DNA of 57,722 nt from Candidatus Omnitrophota bacterium (GTDB lineage Bacteria > Omnitrophota > Koll11 > Tantalellales > Tantalellaceae), in NCBI GenBank assembly GCA_015231715.1, contig JADGBB010000003.1, positions 1-57,722 of the forward strand, read 5' to 3'. The notes under the pieces were generated by a model. The model was not told where the DNA came from. It searched no databases and saw only the letters and a program-made list of their open reading frames with translations. The position numbers were made by a program, and so were the translations under genes. Of the stretch, positions 41,293 through 50,617 are shown in pieces (position 1 is the stretch's first letter; each line of letters begins with the position of its first letter).

Positions 41293-42365
41293 ATGAAGCA
41301 AGCGATTATCGGCATATTAAACACCAACGACAAAAATATTCTAGCGGATATTTTTGCGAGGGCATATGAAACTAAACTTAAATACGTAGGGAATAAAGTG
41401 TATTACAGAGGCATTATCGAATTAAGTAATATATGCCGCAAAGATTGTTATTATTGCGGGATACGTAAAAGTAATATAGATATAAGCCGCTTTGAAATGA
41501 CTGATGAGGAGATCATAGAAGCTGCTGAGTTTGCTGAGCGCGAAGGTTATGGTTCTATTGTTCTCCAATCCGGAGAAAGGGCTAATGAAGAGTTCGTTAA
41601 TAAAATCTTATTAAAAGAATTAAAAATAAAACCTACAATAGGATTGGAATAACATTATCGTTGGGAGAGCAAACGGAAAGTACATATAAACGTTGGTTTA
41701 ATGCCGGAGCACATAGATATTTATTAAGAATAGAAACTTCAAATAAAAAACTTTATGAACGTCTGCATCCTATTGACCATAGCTTTGATGAAAGAGTAGA
41801 ATGTTTAAAAAAATTAAAAAAAATAGGATATCAAACGGGCACAGGCGTGATGATTGGTCTGCCTTATCAAACAGTTGAAGATCTTGCCGATGATATACAT
41901 TTCTTTCAGAATATGGATATTGATATGATAGGGATGGGTCCGTACATAGTGCATGAAGGAACTCCGCTTGCGGGAAAAGTAGACTTTGACCCAAAGAAAA
42001 ATTTTGATCTTGGACTCAAAATGATAGCTGCTGCGAGGCTGTATTTAAAAGATGTCAATATCGCTTCAACAACAGCATTGCAGGCATTAGATACTTTAGG
42101 AAGAGAAAAAGGACTAAAAGCCGGAGCTAATATAATCATGCCGAATATCACACCGACAAAATACAGAGATGCATATAAGCTATATGACAATAAACCATGT
42201 CTTGATGAAAACGCACAAGTGTGCAAAAAATGCTTGGAAACACGAATAGATTCTATCGGTGAAAAAATTGGATATAATTCGCGGGGCGATTCACCGCGAT
42301 TTATTAAAAGACAGAGTCATACTATGGATGATACAGTTATTCCTCAACCAGGACAGCAGTTTTAA
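41293..42365 (+). pseudogene. hydE: [FeFe] hydrogenase maturase HydE, frameshifted
   Basis: HydE is a radical SAM enzyme that processes the HydG product on the way to the H-cluster. The first part (119 residues) has IYRGIIELSN-type sequence and CRKDCYYCG (C-x3-C-x2-C). After KPTIGL the frame ends at a TAA (41650-41652). The missing GITLSLGEQT continues in the -1 frame from 41646, and the rest runs intact to 42365 (HRYLLRIETSN, GTGVMIGLPYQT, GMGPYIVHEGTPL, NIMPNITPTKYRD). One G appears to be missing from the GG at 41646-41647. The remainder is undamaged, so a sequencing error or a very recent mutation is likely. The 3' end overlaps the convergent gene by 29 bp. Confidence 0.85.
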
Positions 42366-43290
42366 GAATGTTTACCGGTAATCTTAAGTTGAATTTTTCT
42401 GTAGCATTAAGGTTTATATATATTTTTGGTTCAGTATCGGTTTTTATCGGAACATCTGCAATGCTTTTTCCGTTTACAATTACGTCAATAATTGATTCAC
42501 CCAGCATTTTACCCAATTTCACATCATCAGCTGCCACACCACAAAGAACGCCTTTATCAACCGGTGTTGAAGAATAAGCCAGAACCGGAGTATTTGCAAA
42601 AGAACTAAGAATTATATCGGCATTATCAAATATCAAAGATTGGTTACCTAAAATGACGGCTGAAAGACCTTCCGTGGCAGTTTTGGATAAATTGGTTAAG
42701 TCTTCTTTTTGTTTAATTCCGATTTCTTGATATTTTATGCCCAGTTCACCGCAAATATTCTTTGTACCATTTCTGTCAATAACAGAAGCCGAATGCCCTT
42801 CTTCATATAAAAGGAGAACAGAGTTAAGATGAGGAAGGATCTTAGTGAATATTCCAAAATATATGTCATAAGATATAAAATAAGTTACACCGGTTATATT
42901 TCCCGTAGGCTTTTGCAATTCTGCGACTAATCCAAGTTGAACAGGGTTATTGCATCCTCCAATAAATGAAGGGATAACAGGAGGATTTTTAGCTAAATAT
43001 TCAGCGCCGCTTGAACGGAGTATGACCATACCATTTTTTTCTGATTGAAAAGTATCGACAATATTACTTAATTGATCAAGAGTATCAAGTTCTTTATGCC
43101 ATTCAACAGCAATAGTAGAAGCACTATTCTCTAAAACTTCATTCATCCCTTGAGCAATTCTATCTTGCATGCTGGATTTACCCTCCCAAGCCACGCCGAT
43201 AGTATATGTTTTGGCAAATACAAGTGTTGCCGGAAAGAACATCATTGTTATGAGTATAAGTAAAAGTGAACAGCGGAAAGATTTTAACAT
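42337..43290 (-). CDS. periplasmic substrate-binding protein (ABC_sub_bind, PF04392 type)
   Basis: 317 residues from the ATG preceded by AAGGAGAAAATC; longer upstream starts lack a ribosome site. The signal peptide is CSLLLILITMMFFPATLVFA. The mature part is a two-lobe binding fold (YTIGVAWEGKSSMQDRIAQGMNEVL, IPSFIGGCNNPVQLGL, GITGVTYFISYDIYFG-type block, SVLLLYEEGHSASV, GVLCGVAADDVKLGKMLGESI). No ABC permease or ATPase gene is nearby. It is divergent from a chemoreceptor gene, so it may feed that receptor instead of a transporter. The ligand is unknown. Confidence 0.75.
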   Translation of the reverse strand: MLKSFRCSLLLILITMMFFPATLVFAKTYTIGVAWEGKSSMQDRIAQGMNEVLENSASTIAVEWHKELDTLDQLSNIVDTFQSEKNGMVILRSSGAEYLAKNPPVIPSFIGGCNNPVQLGLVAELQKPTGNITGVTYFISYDIYFGIFTKILPHLNSVLLLYEEGHSASVIDRNGTKNICGELGIKYQEIGIKQKEDLTNLSKTATEGLSAVILGNQSLIFDNADIILSSFANTPVLAYSSTPVDKGVLCGVAADDVKLGKMLGESIIDVIVNGKSIADVPIKTDTEPKIYINLNATEKFNLRLPVNILKTAVLVEE

Positions 43291-43394
43291 TGATTTTCTC
43301 CTTATTATTGTCAAACAAACAAACACAATGTAAACTCTGAATATTCGAAAGTTTATCATAAGTGAATAGGAAGGTCAAATAAAGGAGCTTTAAG

Positions 43395-44771
43395 GTGTTG
43401 AAAAAAATAAACATACGAGTGAAAGTAATTGCAGGATTTTCGTGTATAGTTTTATTGGCTGTTTCATTCCTGTTCATAAGTATCCCGACGGTGAAAAAAA
43501 TGCGGGATTTTGTCTCTTCAATAGTGCCAATGACTAAGAAGATGAATATCATATACAACAAACTTAATAATGTTAATGAACTTTCAGGCGCGCTAGAACA
43601 ATATTTGCTTGTCGAAAGCGTTGCAAATAAATCTTTAGTAATGGATCTTTTGAATAAGTCAACTACAGGTATACCTGAAGGATTTTTTGAGTTCATATCC
43701 GTTGATGAAAAAAATAAAGAAACAACAGGCATATTTGATGCATTGAATAATGGTGTCAAAGACCTCCTCAAGGCCATAGAAACGAATGAAAAAGCTATGA
43801 AAATAAATAAAAAAGTTTTTAATGTATATGAAACTATCAATGAAATATCTAGTCTTGAAAAAAAGGCAGTTGATGGATTGATAAAAACTTTAGACGAAAG
43901 CAGTCGTATCCAGGATACGATTTTAAGCAATCTAATGAAAAGTGTTGTTATTATCGATGTAGTAATAGTTATCATGATCATGGGAATAGGAATACTTATA
44001 ACCCTAATGATAAAACGTTTTGTCAAAACGTGTTTAACCGCATCAGAAAAGATCCTAAAATGCTCTGAGATATTAATGACGGACACTGAGGAGAGAACAG
44101 CTTCGGTAAGTGAACAATCAGCAGCTATCAATGAGACCTATGCTACTATGATAGCAATGGATAAAAACGCTGAGCAAGTTAACGAAAATATCAATAAAGT
44201 TTCACAAGTATCACAAGATGCTTTGAACGGTATGGAATTGCTGAAAAGTCAGATGGACGAAACAAAAAATGCTTTTGAGTTTTTACAATCACAAGTCTTA
44301 AAAATCACTAAAATAAGCGAATTAATAGATGATATTTCTGATAAAACAAGTGTTTTATCGATAAATGCAGCTATTGAAGCGGCACATGCCGCTGATGCCG
44401 GAAAAGGATTTAGTGTTGTAGCAAAAGAGGTTAAAAAGCTGGCTCATTCTACTGCAATGTCGACAAAGAATATTATTGATCTGGCTAGTTTAATAAAAGA
44501 TGAGATCAATAAAACAAATAAAGCAGTTGAAATAAGCATGGAAAGCGTAAGTAATGGATTTGTTCTAGTCGGTCAAACAGCAGATCATGCAAGGAAAATA
44601 AATACAAATTCTGCCGAACAAATGGCTAGCGCTAAACAAATAGCTTTAGCAATGAATGAGATCAGGCAAACAGTGAATAATATATCGCATAAAGCAAAGG
44701 ATAGTGTTAATTCGGTCAAAGAGTTACGTGAATTATCACAAACCCTCAAGAGCGAGATAATTAAATACTAA
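43395..44771 (+). CDS. methyl-accepting chemotaxis protein without HAMP
   Basis: 458 residues from GTG with AAAGGAG. Membrane helix about 12-33, periplasmic helical region about 34-175 (four-helix-bundle type), second helix about 177-205 (VVIIDVVIVIMIMGIGILITLMI). There is no clear HAMP; the signalling domain follows directly, with the tip ISDKTSVLSINAAIEAAHAADAGKGFSVVAKEV, diverged from the usual QTNLLALNAAIEAA. The C-terminus lacks a CheR-binding pentapeptide. It shares an intergenic region of 104 bp with a substrate-binding protein, a possible ligand-presenting partner. No che genes are in the window. Confidence 0.85.
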   Translation: MLKKINIRVKVIAGFSCIVLLAVSFLFISIPTVKKMRDFVSSIVPMTKKMNIIYNKLNNVNELSGALEQYLLVESVANKSLVMDLLNKSTTGIPEGFFEFISVDEKNKETTGIFDALNNGVKDLLKAIETNEKAMKINKKVFNVYETINEISSLEKKAVDGLIKTLDESSRIQDTILSNLMKSVVIIDVVIVIMIMGIGILITLMIKRFVKTCLTASEKILKCSEILMTDTEERTASVSEQSAAINETYATMIAMDKNAEQVNENINKVSQVSQDALNGMELLKSQMDETKNAFEFLQSQVLKITKISELIDDISDKTSVLSINAAIEAAHAADAGKGFSVVAKEVKKLAHSTAMSTKNIIDLASLIKDEINKTNKAVEISMESVSNGFVLVGQTADHARKINTNSAEQMASAKQIALAMNEIRQTVNNISHKAKDSVNSVKELRELSQTLKSEIIKY

Positions 44772-44788
44772 AACAGCGCCTAACACCA

Positions 44789-44794
44789 TATAAT
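44789..44794 (+). promoter_or_regulatory. -10 element of a leaderless gene
   Basis: TATAAT ends seven bases before the ATG of the GIY-YIG gene, so transcription is expected to start at about that ATG. No ribosome site is present, and no good -35 box is seen. Confidence 0.45.
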
Positions 44795-44800
44795 ATAATC

Positions 44801-45058
44801 ATGTGGTTTGTATACATATTAAAATGTAAAGATAAAACTCTGTATACCGGGGTAACGAAGGATCTTGCCAAAAGGTTAGAGAAGCATAATAAGGGAACGG
44901 CAAGTAAATACACAAGATGCAGAGTTCCTGTCAAAATGGTTTTTACTGAAACACATTCGGATAAAATCTCCGCGATGAAAAGAGAATATCAAATAAAGCA
45001 ATTAACCAAAATAAAAAAACTGGCGCTGATCAAAGGAAATAAAAAAAAGGACAAATGA
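44801..45058 (+). CDS. GIY-YIG domain endonuclease-like protein
   Basis: 85 residues. The single GIY-YIG domain reads FVYILKCKDKTLYTGVTKDLAKRLEKHNKG (here YIL and YTG, with Arg in the following helix) and ends KREYQIKQLTKIKKLALI. This is the UPF0213/YhbQ-type minimal form, thought to be structure-specific DNA nucleases of uncertain role. The catalytic Tyr and Arg are kept; the metal Glu may be in MKREYQIK. The mRNA seems leaderless. The stop overlaps the start of the next gene. Confidence 0.85.
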   Translation: MWFVYILKCKDKTLYTGVTKDLAKRLEKHNKGTASKYTRCRVPVKMVFTETHSDKISAMKREYQIKQLTKIKKLALIKGNKKKDK

Positions 45059-46239
45059 TGTCTAAAAAAAATATTGTGATAGCCGGTTGCGGATTTGCCG
45101 GGTTAAGCGCTCTTGCCGAACTAAAAAAACACAGAGCTATCCTAAAAGATCATAATTTAGTAATGATCGATAAAAAACATTATTTCGAATTTCTTCCTAT
45201 GCTGCCGGATGTTGTCGGGGGATGGATCAAGCCGGAACTTTTGAGATATGATCTCGACGTGTACGCAAAAAAAATAAATGCTACATTTGTTGAAGGAGAA
45301 ATAAAAAGTATGGATCCGGTTAAACAATTATTTATACTTAACAAAGAAACAATTGAGTATGAACAAGCAGTCATTGCACCGGGTTCGGAAACGAACTTTT
45401 ATGGGAAGGAAGAATTAAGAGATACCTGTTTTGAACTAGATGATGTTGATGACGCTGTATCAATTAAAAAAGCAATACTTTTATGCTTAGAAAAAAACAA
45501 AGAATTAAATGTTTTGGTTATAGGGGGAGGGTATACCGGGATAGAGATAGCAACTAATATAAATTTTCTTTTAAGAAAAAACAAAACCAAACAACATGTA
45601 TATATCGTTGAAAAATCCGAGAGAATATTAGTAACTGAGCCGGAATGGGTAAGACGCAAAGTTGAAGAAGAATTAACAAAAACAGGCATAGAAATAATAA
45701 CAGGTGACAGCCTTAAAGAAAATTACAATGGTATATCTGTTTTGATCTCTGGAAAAATTTTTAACAATGCTTTGTGTGTATGGACGGCATGCGTTCAAGC
45801 TCCGGAGTTCCTTTCGAGCATTGAAGCCGAAAAAGAAAAAACCAGAATATTGTCGGATAAGGAGATGCGCATTAAAGGACAAAATTATAACAATCTATTT
45901 GTAGCCGGCGACGCAGCTGCGTTCAAAGACGAACCGGATTCAAAATCATTAAGGATGGCAGTAATGTTTTCTATAGGCCAAGGAAAAGCTGCGGCTGACA
46001 ATATAAAAAACAATATAGAAAAAAAACAGTTTGTACAATATAAACATTTTGATCTTGGCTACTTAGTGCCCATGGCTCAAGGCAAAGCATACGGCAGAGT
46101 TATGAAAATTAAAGTTTCAGGTTTGATAGGGCATATTATGCATTACTTTATGTGCATATACAGATCCGAATGGTCAAATAAGATAGGATTAGTTAGCAGT
46201 GTTATATTAAGGAGCAGTTCATCCGCCACTAAAAAATAA
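45055..46239 (+). CDS. NDH-2-like FAD/NAD(P)-dependent oxidoreductase
   Basis: 394 residues; two adjacent ATGs (45055, 45058) are possible starts. IVIAGCGFAGLSAL is the FAD dinucleotide loop, VLVIGGGYTGIEIA the NAD(P) loop, and NNLFVAGDAAA the second FAD block. HYFEFLPMLPDVVGG resembles the quinone-side loop of type II NADH dehydrogenases. The C-terminus (IGHIMHYFMCIYRSEWSNKIG) may be an amphipathic membrane anchor. It would oxidise NADH and reduce quinone without pumping ions. It is followed by doxX, a frequent companion of redox membrane proteins. Confidence 0.8.
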   Translation: MMSKKNIVIAGCGFAGLSALAELKKHRAILKDHNLVMIDKKHYFEFLPMLPDVVGGWIKPELLRYDLDVYAKKINATFVEGEIKSMDPVKQLFILNKETIEYEQAVIAPGSETNFYGKEELRDTCFELDDVDDAVSIKKAILLCLEKNKELNVLVIGGGYTGIEIATNINFLLRKNKTKQHVYIVEKSERILVTEPEWVRRKVEEELTKTGIEIITGDSLKENYNGISVLISGKIFNNALCVWTACVQAPEFLSSIEAEKEKTRILSDKEMRIKGQNYNNLFVAGDAAAFKDEPDSKSLRMAVMFSIGQGKAAADNIKNNIEKKQFVQYKHFDLGYLVPMAQGKAYGRVMKIKVSGLIGHIMHYFMCIYRSEWSNKIGLVSSVILRSSSSATKK

Positions 46240-46253
46240 AGGAGGGCAATAAT

Positions 46254-46673
46254 ATGAAAAAAAATATTGGACTTTTAATTATAAGGGTTGGATTGGGAAT
46301 AATGTTCATAATCCACGGTTATCCAAAAATAACAGCCGGGCCGGAAGTGTGGGCAAAACTCGGCGGAGCAATGGGTGTTTTGGGAATTAAAATATTCCCG
46401 GTTTTTTGGGGTTTTATGGCAGCAGCAAGTGAATTTATGGGCGGAATATTGCTTATAGCCGGAGTTGCTTTTATCCCTGCCTGCGCTTTTATGGGGTTCA
46501 CTATGCTCGTGGCTGCAAGCATGCACCTTGCAGTGGGAGACGGCTTAGGAAAAACATCTCACGCTATAGAACTCATGATAGTTTTTATAGGACTAATGCT
46601 TATCGGCCCGGGTGACATTGTTATAACAAAACTTTTAAATAAAAATGGTTCAGGTGAAATAGACCAGAAATAA
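46254..46673 (+). CDS. DoxX family membrane protein
   Basis: 139 residues, ribosome site AGGAGG, 14 bp after the flavoprotein gene. Four membrane helices: LLIIRVGLGIMFIIHGYPKI, FPVFWGFMAAASEFMGGILLIAG, ACAFMGFTMLVAASMHL, IELMIVFIGLMLIGPGD. DoxX proteins are linked to thiosulfate:quinone and thiol redox chemistry; the exact role is unclear. Pairing with an NDH-2-like protein supports a membrane redox function. Confidence 0.85.
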   Translation: MKKNIGLLIIRVGLGIMFIIHGYPKITAGPEVWAKLGGAMGVLGIKIFPVFWGFMAAASEFMGGILLIAGVAFIPACAFMGFTMLVAASMHLAVGDGLGKTSHAIELMIVFIGLMLIGPGDIVITKLLNKNGSGEIDQK

Positions 46674-46699
46674 TAATAACAAAAAATTAAGCGGAATTC

Positions 46700-46728
46700 T
46701 TGCTACTGATATATACATACTGTATAAT
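46700..46728 (+). promoter_or_regulatory. sigma-70 promoter of the exported Lys/Ala-rich protein
   Basis: TTGCTA at 46700-46705, 17-bp spacer, TATAAT at 46723-46728, giving a leader of about 50 bases before ATG 46785. Confidence 0.65.
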
Positions 46729-46784
46729 ATCTATTCGTGTGATGTTAAATTAATGAAGTATCAATAATTAACAAAGGAGACAAA

Positions 46785-47165
46785 ATGAAAAAAGTTTTAA
46801 CAGTATTAGTTTTGATGGTCTTTGTTGTTAGCGCTGCTACAATAGGCATGGCTGAAGAAAGAACTTTAAAACAAGCAGGAAAAGATGTTGCAAAAGGTAC
46901 AGCTCAGGGAACAAAAAATGTTGTTAATTACACAGGTAACGCAGTTAATGATTCAGCTAAAATAGTTGGAAAAGCAGCAAAAGGTACAGGCGAAACAGCA
47001 CTTAGCCCGTTCCAGAAACTGTGGGCATGGGGCAGAGGAAAAGGTAAAGGAAAAGAAATAGTAACAGCTCCTGTCATTAAAGCCGGAGAAACAATAAAAG
47101 ATGCAACAGTAGATACGGCTAAAATGCCGGTAGAAGCAGCAAAACAAACAGCCGCGCAGAAATAA
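46785..47165 (+). CDS. exported Lys/Ala/Gly/Thr-rich small protein
   Basis: 126 residues with a signal peptide (VLTVLVLMVFVVSAATIGMAEE). The mature part repeats short helical units (KQAGKDVAKGTAQGTKN, AKIVGKAAKGTGETA, APVIKAGETIKDATVDTAK), reminiscent of LEA-like or amphipathic envelope proteins. I recognise no family. The strong promoter and terminator suggest good, independent expression. It resembles in style the small helical proteins 3-8 kb downstream, though those have no signal peptide. Confidence 0.6.
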   Translation: MKKVLTVLVLMVFVVSAATIGMAEERTLKQAGKDVAKGTAQGTKNVVNYTGNAVNDSAKIVGKAAKGTGETALSPFQKLWAWGRGKGKGKEIVTAPVIKAGETIKDATVDTAKMPVEAAKQTAAQK

Positions 47166-47203
47166 ATAAATTAAATAGCCGCGCAGAAATAAATAAATTA
47201 AAT
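47150..47203 (+). repeat. 27-bp tandem duplication at a gene end
   Basis: Two perfect copies (47150-47176 and 47177-47203) that start AGCCGCGCAGAAATAAAT. The first contains the stop codon of the exported protein gene; the second is a downstream copy and looks like a recent slippage duplication. Confidence 0.85.
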
Positions 47204-47206
47204 CAT

Positions 47207-47245
47207 AAAAAAAGGGGAGCTTTTATAAGGCTTCCCTTTTTTTAT
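47207..47245 (+). terminator. Rho-independent terminator
   Basis: GGGGAGC pairs with GCTTCCC (one G-T pair) between an A run and a T run (CCCTTTTTTT). It ends the exported-protein gene. Confidence 0.75.
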
Positions 47246-47285
47246 TTATTGGACAAAAATATCCCGGAAAGAGAAACACATACCA

Positions 47286-47314
47286 TTGAATTTGGTTCCG
47301 CACTAATGTATACT
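47286..47314 (+). promoter_or_regulatory. sigma-70 promoter of the J-domain gene
   Basis: TTGAAT at 47286-47291, 17-bp spacer, TATACT at 47309-47314. The expected transcript start is about six bases before ATG 47327, so the mRNA is nearly leaderless and has no ribosome site. Confidence 0.6.
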
Positions 47315-47326
47315 TCGTAAATAAAT

Positions 47327-48286
47327 ATGGACCACTACAAGACTTTAAAAATATCTTCTCATGCAACGCCCGGAGACATCAGAAAAGCTTATCATAAGCT
47401 CGCTGTAAGGTTTCATCCGGATAAACATATGGATCCGGTAAAGAAAAAATGGGCGGAAGACAGTTTCAAGGTCATCAATGAAGCGTATAGTATTCTCAAA
47501 GATCCTAAGAAAAGAAATGAATATGACACTTCTTTTTCGTACGCTCATGCTTCTACCGATACGAAAGAAAGAGAAAAAACGCGCACAAATGCCGATGTAA
47601 AAAGAGAGTTTTGGGAAAAAAGGAAAAAAGAAAGAGCGGAAGAAGAAGAGAAAAGAAAAAACGAAGAAGCCCAAAAAAGAGCAGAAGAATCGGAAAAACG
47701 AAGCAGGGAATTAAAAGAAAAACTTGAAAAGATTAGACGCGAAAGAGAAAGAGAACAACTTAAAGCTGAAAAACAGGCCAGAGAAAACAGAAAACGCGCG
47801 GAAAAGACGAATCGCATAAATGAAGAAGCCGATAAATGTTTTGCGCTGGGAATAGAAGCATATAAAAGCATAACAAAAAAATCAATTAGAAGTTATTTTA
47901 ACGGAACATTACAAAATAATTTATTTCAAGCCAAGGAAGCTTTATATGATTGTATAAAAAAATATCCGGAAAGCAATCATTCTGAAGACTCGCTATACTA
48001 CCTTACAAATATATATAATGAAATAAAGGACTACTCGGACGGATTCAAAAAAGAAGCCTTAAAAGTGTATGAACTAATATTCAAAAAATATCCTGATACT
48101 AGATATATAGGAGATATCAAAATGAATTTAGCTAAATTCTACTTATTCAAGATAAATGACACTGAAAAGGCAATTAAGATAATTGACGAAATAATGGATG
48201 ATAATATAAGCGATAGAATTAGAGAAAGGGCTAAAACCATGAAGGAATATGCACATTCAAAATTGGGAGTAAATGCGTGGAAATAG
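47327..48286 (+). CDS. J-domain (DnaJ-like) protein with charged coiled coil and TPR-like C-terminus
   Basis: 319 residues. Residues 1-65 are a J-domain ([32 protein letters not shown], with the HPD motif), which stimulates an Hsp70. Residues 80-170 form a Lys/Glu/Arg-rich single helix. The C-terminal part ([51 protein letters not shown]) looks like TPR/YbgF repeats. There are no zinc-finger or DnaJ C-terminal domains. It opens the uncharacterised cluster that runs to the window end and overlaps the next gene by 10 bp. Confidence 0.8.
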   Translation: MDHYKTLKISSHATPGDIRKAYHKLAVRFHPDKHMDPVKKKWAEDSFKVINEAYSILKDPKKRNEYDTSFSYAHASTDTKEREKTRTNADVKREFWEKRKKERAEEEEKRKNEEAQKRAEESEKRSRELKEKLEKIRREREREQLKAEKQARENRKRAEKTNRINEEADKCFALGIEAYKSITKKSIRSYFNGTLQNNLFQAKEALYDCIKKYPESNHSEDSLYYLTNIYNEIKDYSDGFKKEALKVYELIFKKYPDTRYIGDIKMNLAKFYLFKINDTEKAIKIIDEIMDDNISDRIRERAKTMKEYAHSKLGVNAWK

Positions 48287-48597
48287 GAATAATTATATTT
48301 GTTTCTGGGATAATAGGCATTATTTGTTTAATATTAGGTGTTTTTATTGGGATTTTCCTTGGAAAAACCGGATCTATGGAATTTTTAGCTTTTTTAGGTA
48401 AAATTCCTGCAATGATCATCAAATCACCCCGCAAAATAAAGAAACAAGTCGGTATATGGAATGAATTAAGCGGATTAAAAAAAATAGAAAGGATAGAAAA
48501 AAACAATAAGATCAAGGAAATAAGGTCAGAAATAGCACAAAAAAAGAGGATACTTAAAGGGCTGCGGAAAGAAGAAAACAAAATTAAGTGGGGCTGA
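48277..48597 (+). CDS. small membrane-anchored coiled-coil protein
   Basis: 106 residues from a GTG inside the end of the J-domain gene. One N-terminal membrane helix ([26 protein letters not shown]) is followed by a basic helical cytoplasmic part ([42 protein letters not shown]). I recognise no family. It could tether the J-domain protein or later cluster members to the membrane. Confidence 0.6.
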   Translation: MEIGIIIFVSGIIGIICLILGVFIGIFLGKTGSMEFLAFLGKIPAMIIKSPRKIKKQVGIWNELSGLKKIERIEKNNKIKEIRSEIAQKKRILKGLRKEENKIKWG

Positions 48598-48633
48598 GAT
48601 TCTTCGTCTTCCCTATGGAAAAATCTTATTTAT

Positions 48634-48661
48634 TTGCATATTCCTAAACACAATGTATAAT
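48634..48661 (+). promoter_or_regulatory. sigma-70 promoter of the EP-repeat/HEAT gene
   Basis: TTGCAT at 48634-48639, 16-bp spacer, TATAAT at 48656-48661. The start of transcription would be near 48668. Confidence 0.6.
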
Positions 48662-48708
48662 AAAATAAGTTAAAAATGTTAAACTACAAAGCGAAGGGCG
48701 GTAATTCT

Positions 48709-50089
<1,381 letters not shown>

Positions 50090-50106
<17 letters not shown>

Positions 50107-50575
50107 GGGAATATTTGATAATACAGGATATTATACAGGCTTAATGATAGGGAAAGTTTCTAAGTTTTTTTCCGGAGTTGATACGGGAAACTTAAAAGAA
50201 AATTCAAAAAAAGGCATAGAAAAAACAAAACAAAAAGTTGATACCACTATTAACGCTACAAAAGATGTTTTTGAAAAAAGTGTCGCGGTAACAAAAGATA
50301 AAATCGAGAATATAAGCAAAGTTATTAAAGAAGCTACAGGCGAAATGGTCGAATCGTTTAAGTCCGGATATAATTCTTGTGAAAAAGAAGAATCAAAAAA
50401 AACTGAAAAACCTAAGGCAGTAACTCCAAAACAGGCAGAACAGAAAAAACCAGTTACCTTATCAAAGCCGATACAGCAAAAAGATAAAGAACCTGTAAAA
50501 GTATCCGACGATTTTATAAACGATGAATTGGAAACCGAAATATCCAAAATAGAAAAAAAACTTAAGGATATTTAG
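50090..50575 (+). CDS. amphipathic helical (phasin/YtxH-like) protein
   Basis: 161 residues, start 17 bp inside the end of the HEAT gene. An N-terminal hydrophobic-basic patch ([18 protein letters not shown]) precedes a long helix with 11-residue periodicity ([43 protein letters not shown]), as in phasins, LEA proteins or gas-vesicle-associated YtxH proteins. The C-terminus is Lys/Pro-rich with a final helix ([18 protein letters not shown]). It likely coats a membrane, filament or particle surface. No known family is assigned. Confidence 0.6.
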
Positions 50576-50617
50576 GTCTGTCTTGCCGGGTTAAATTAGC
50601 AAAGAGCGGGAACAATA

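Noticed and set aside
41640..41665. Programmed frameshift in hydE
   Set aside because: No slippery heptamer or downstream structure; one missing G accounts for it.
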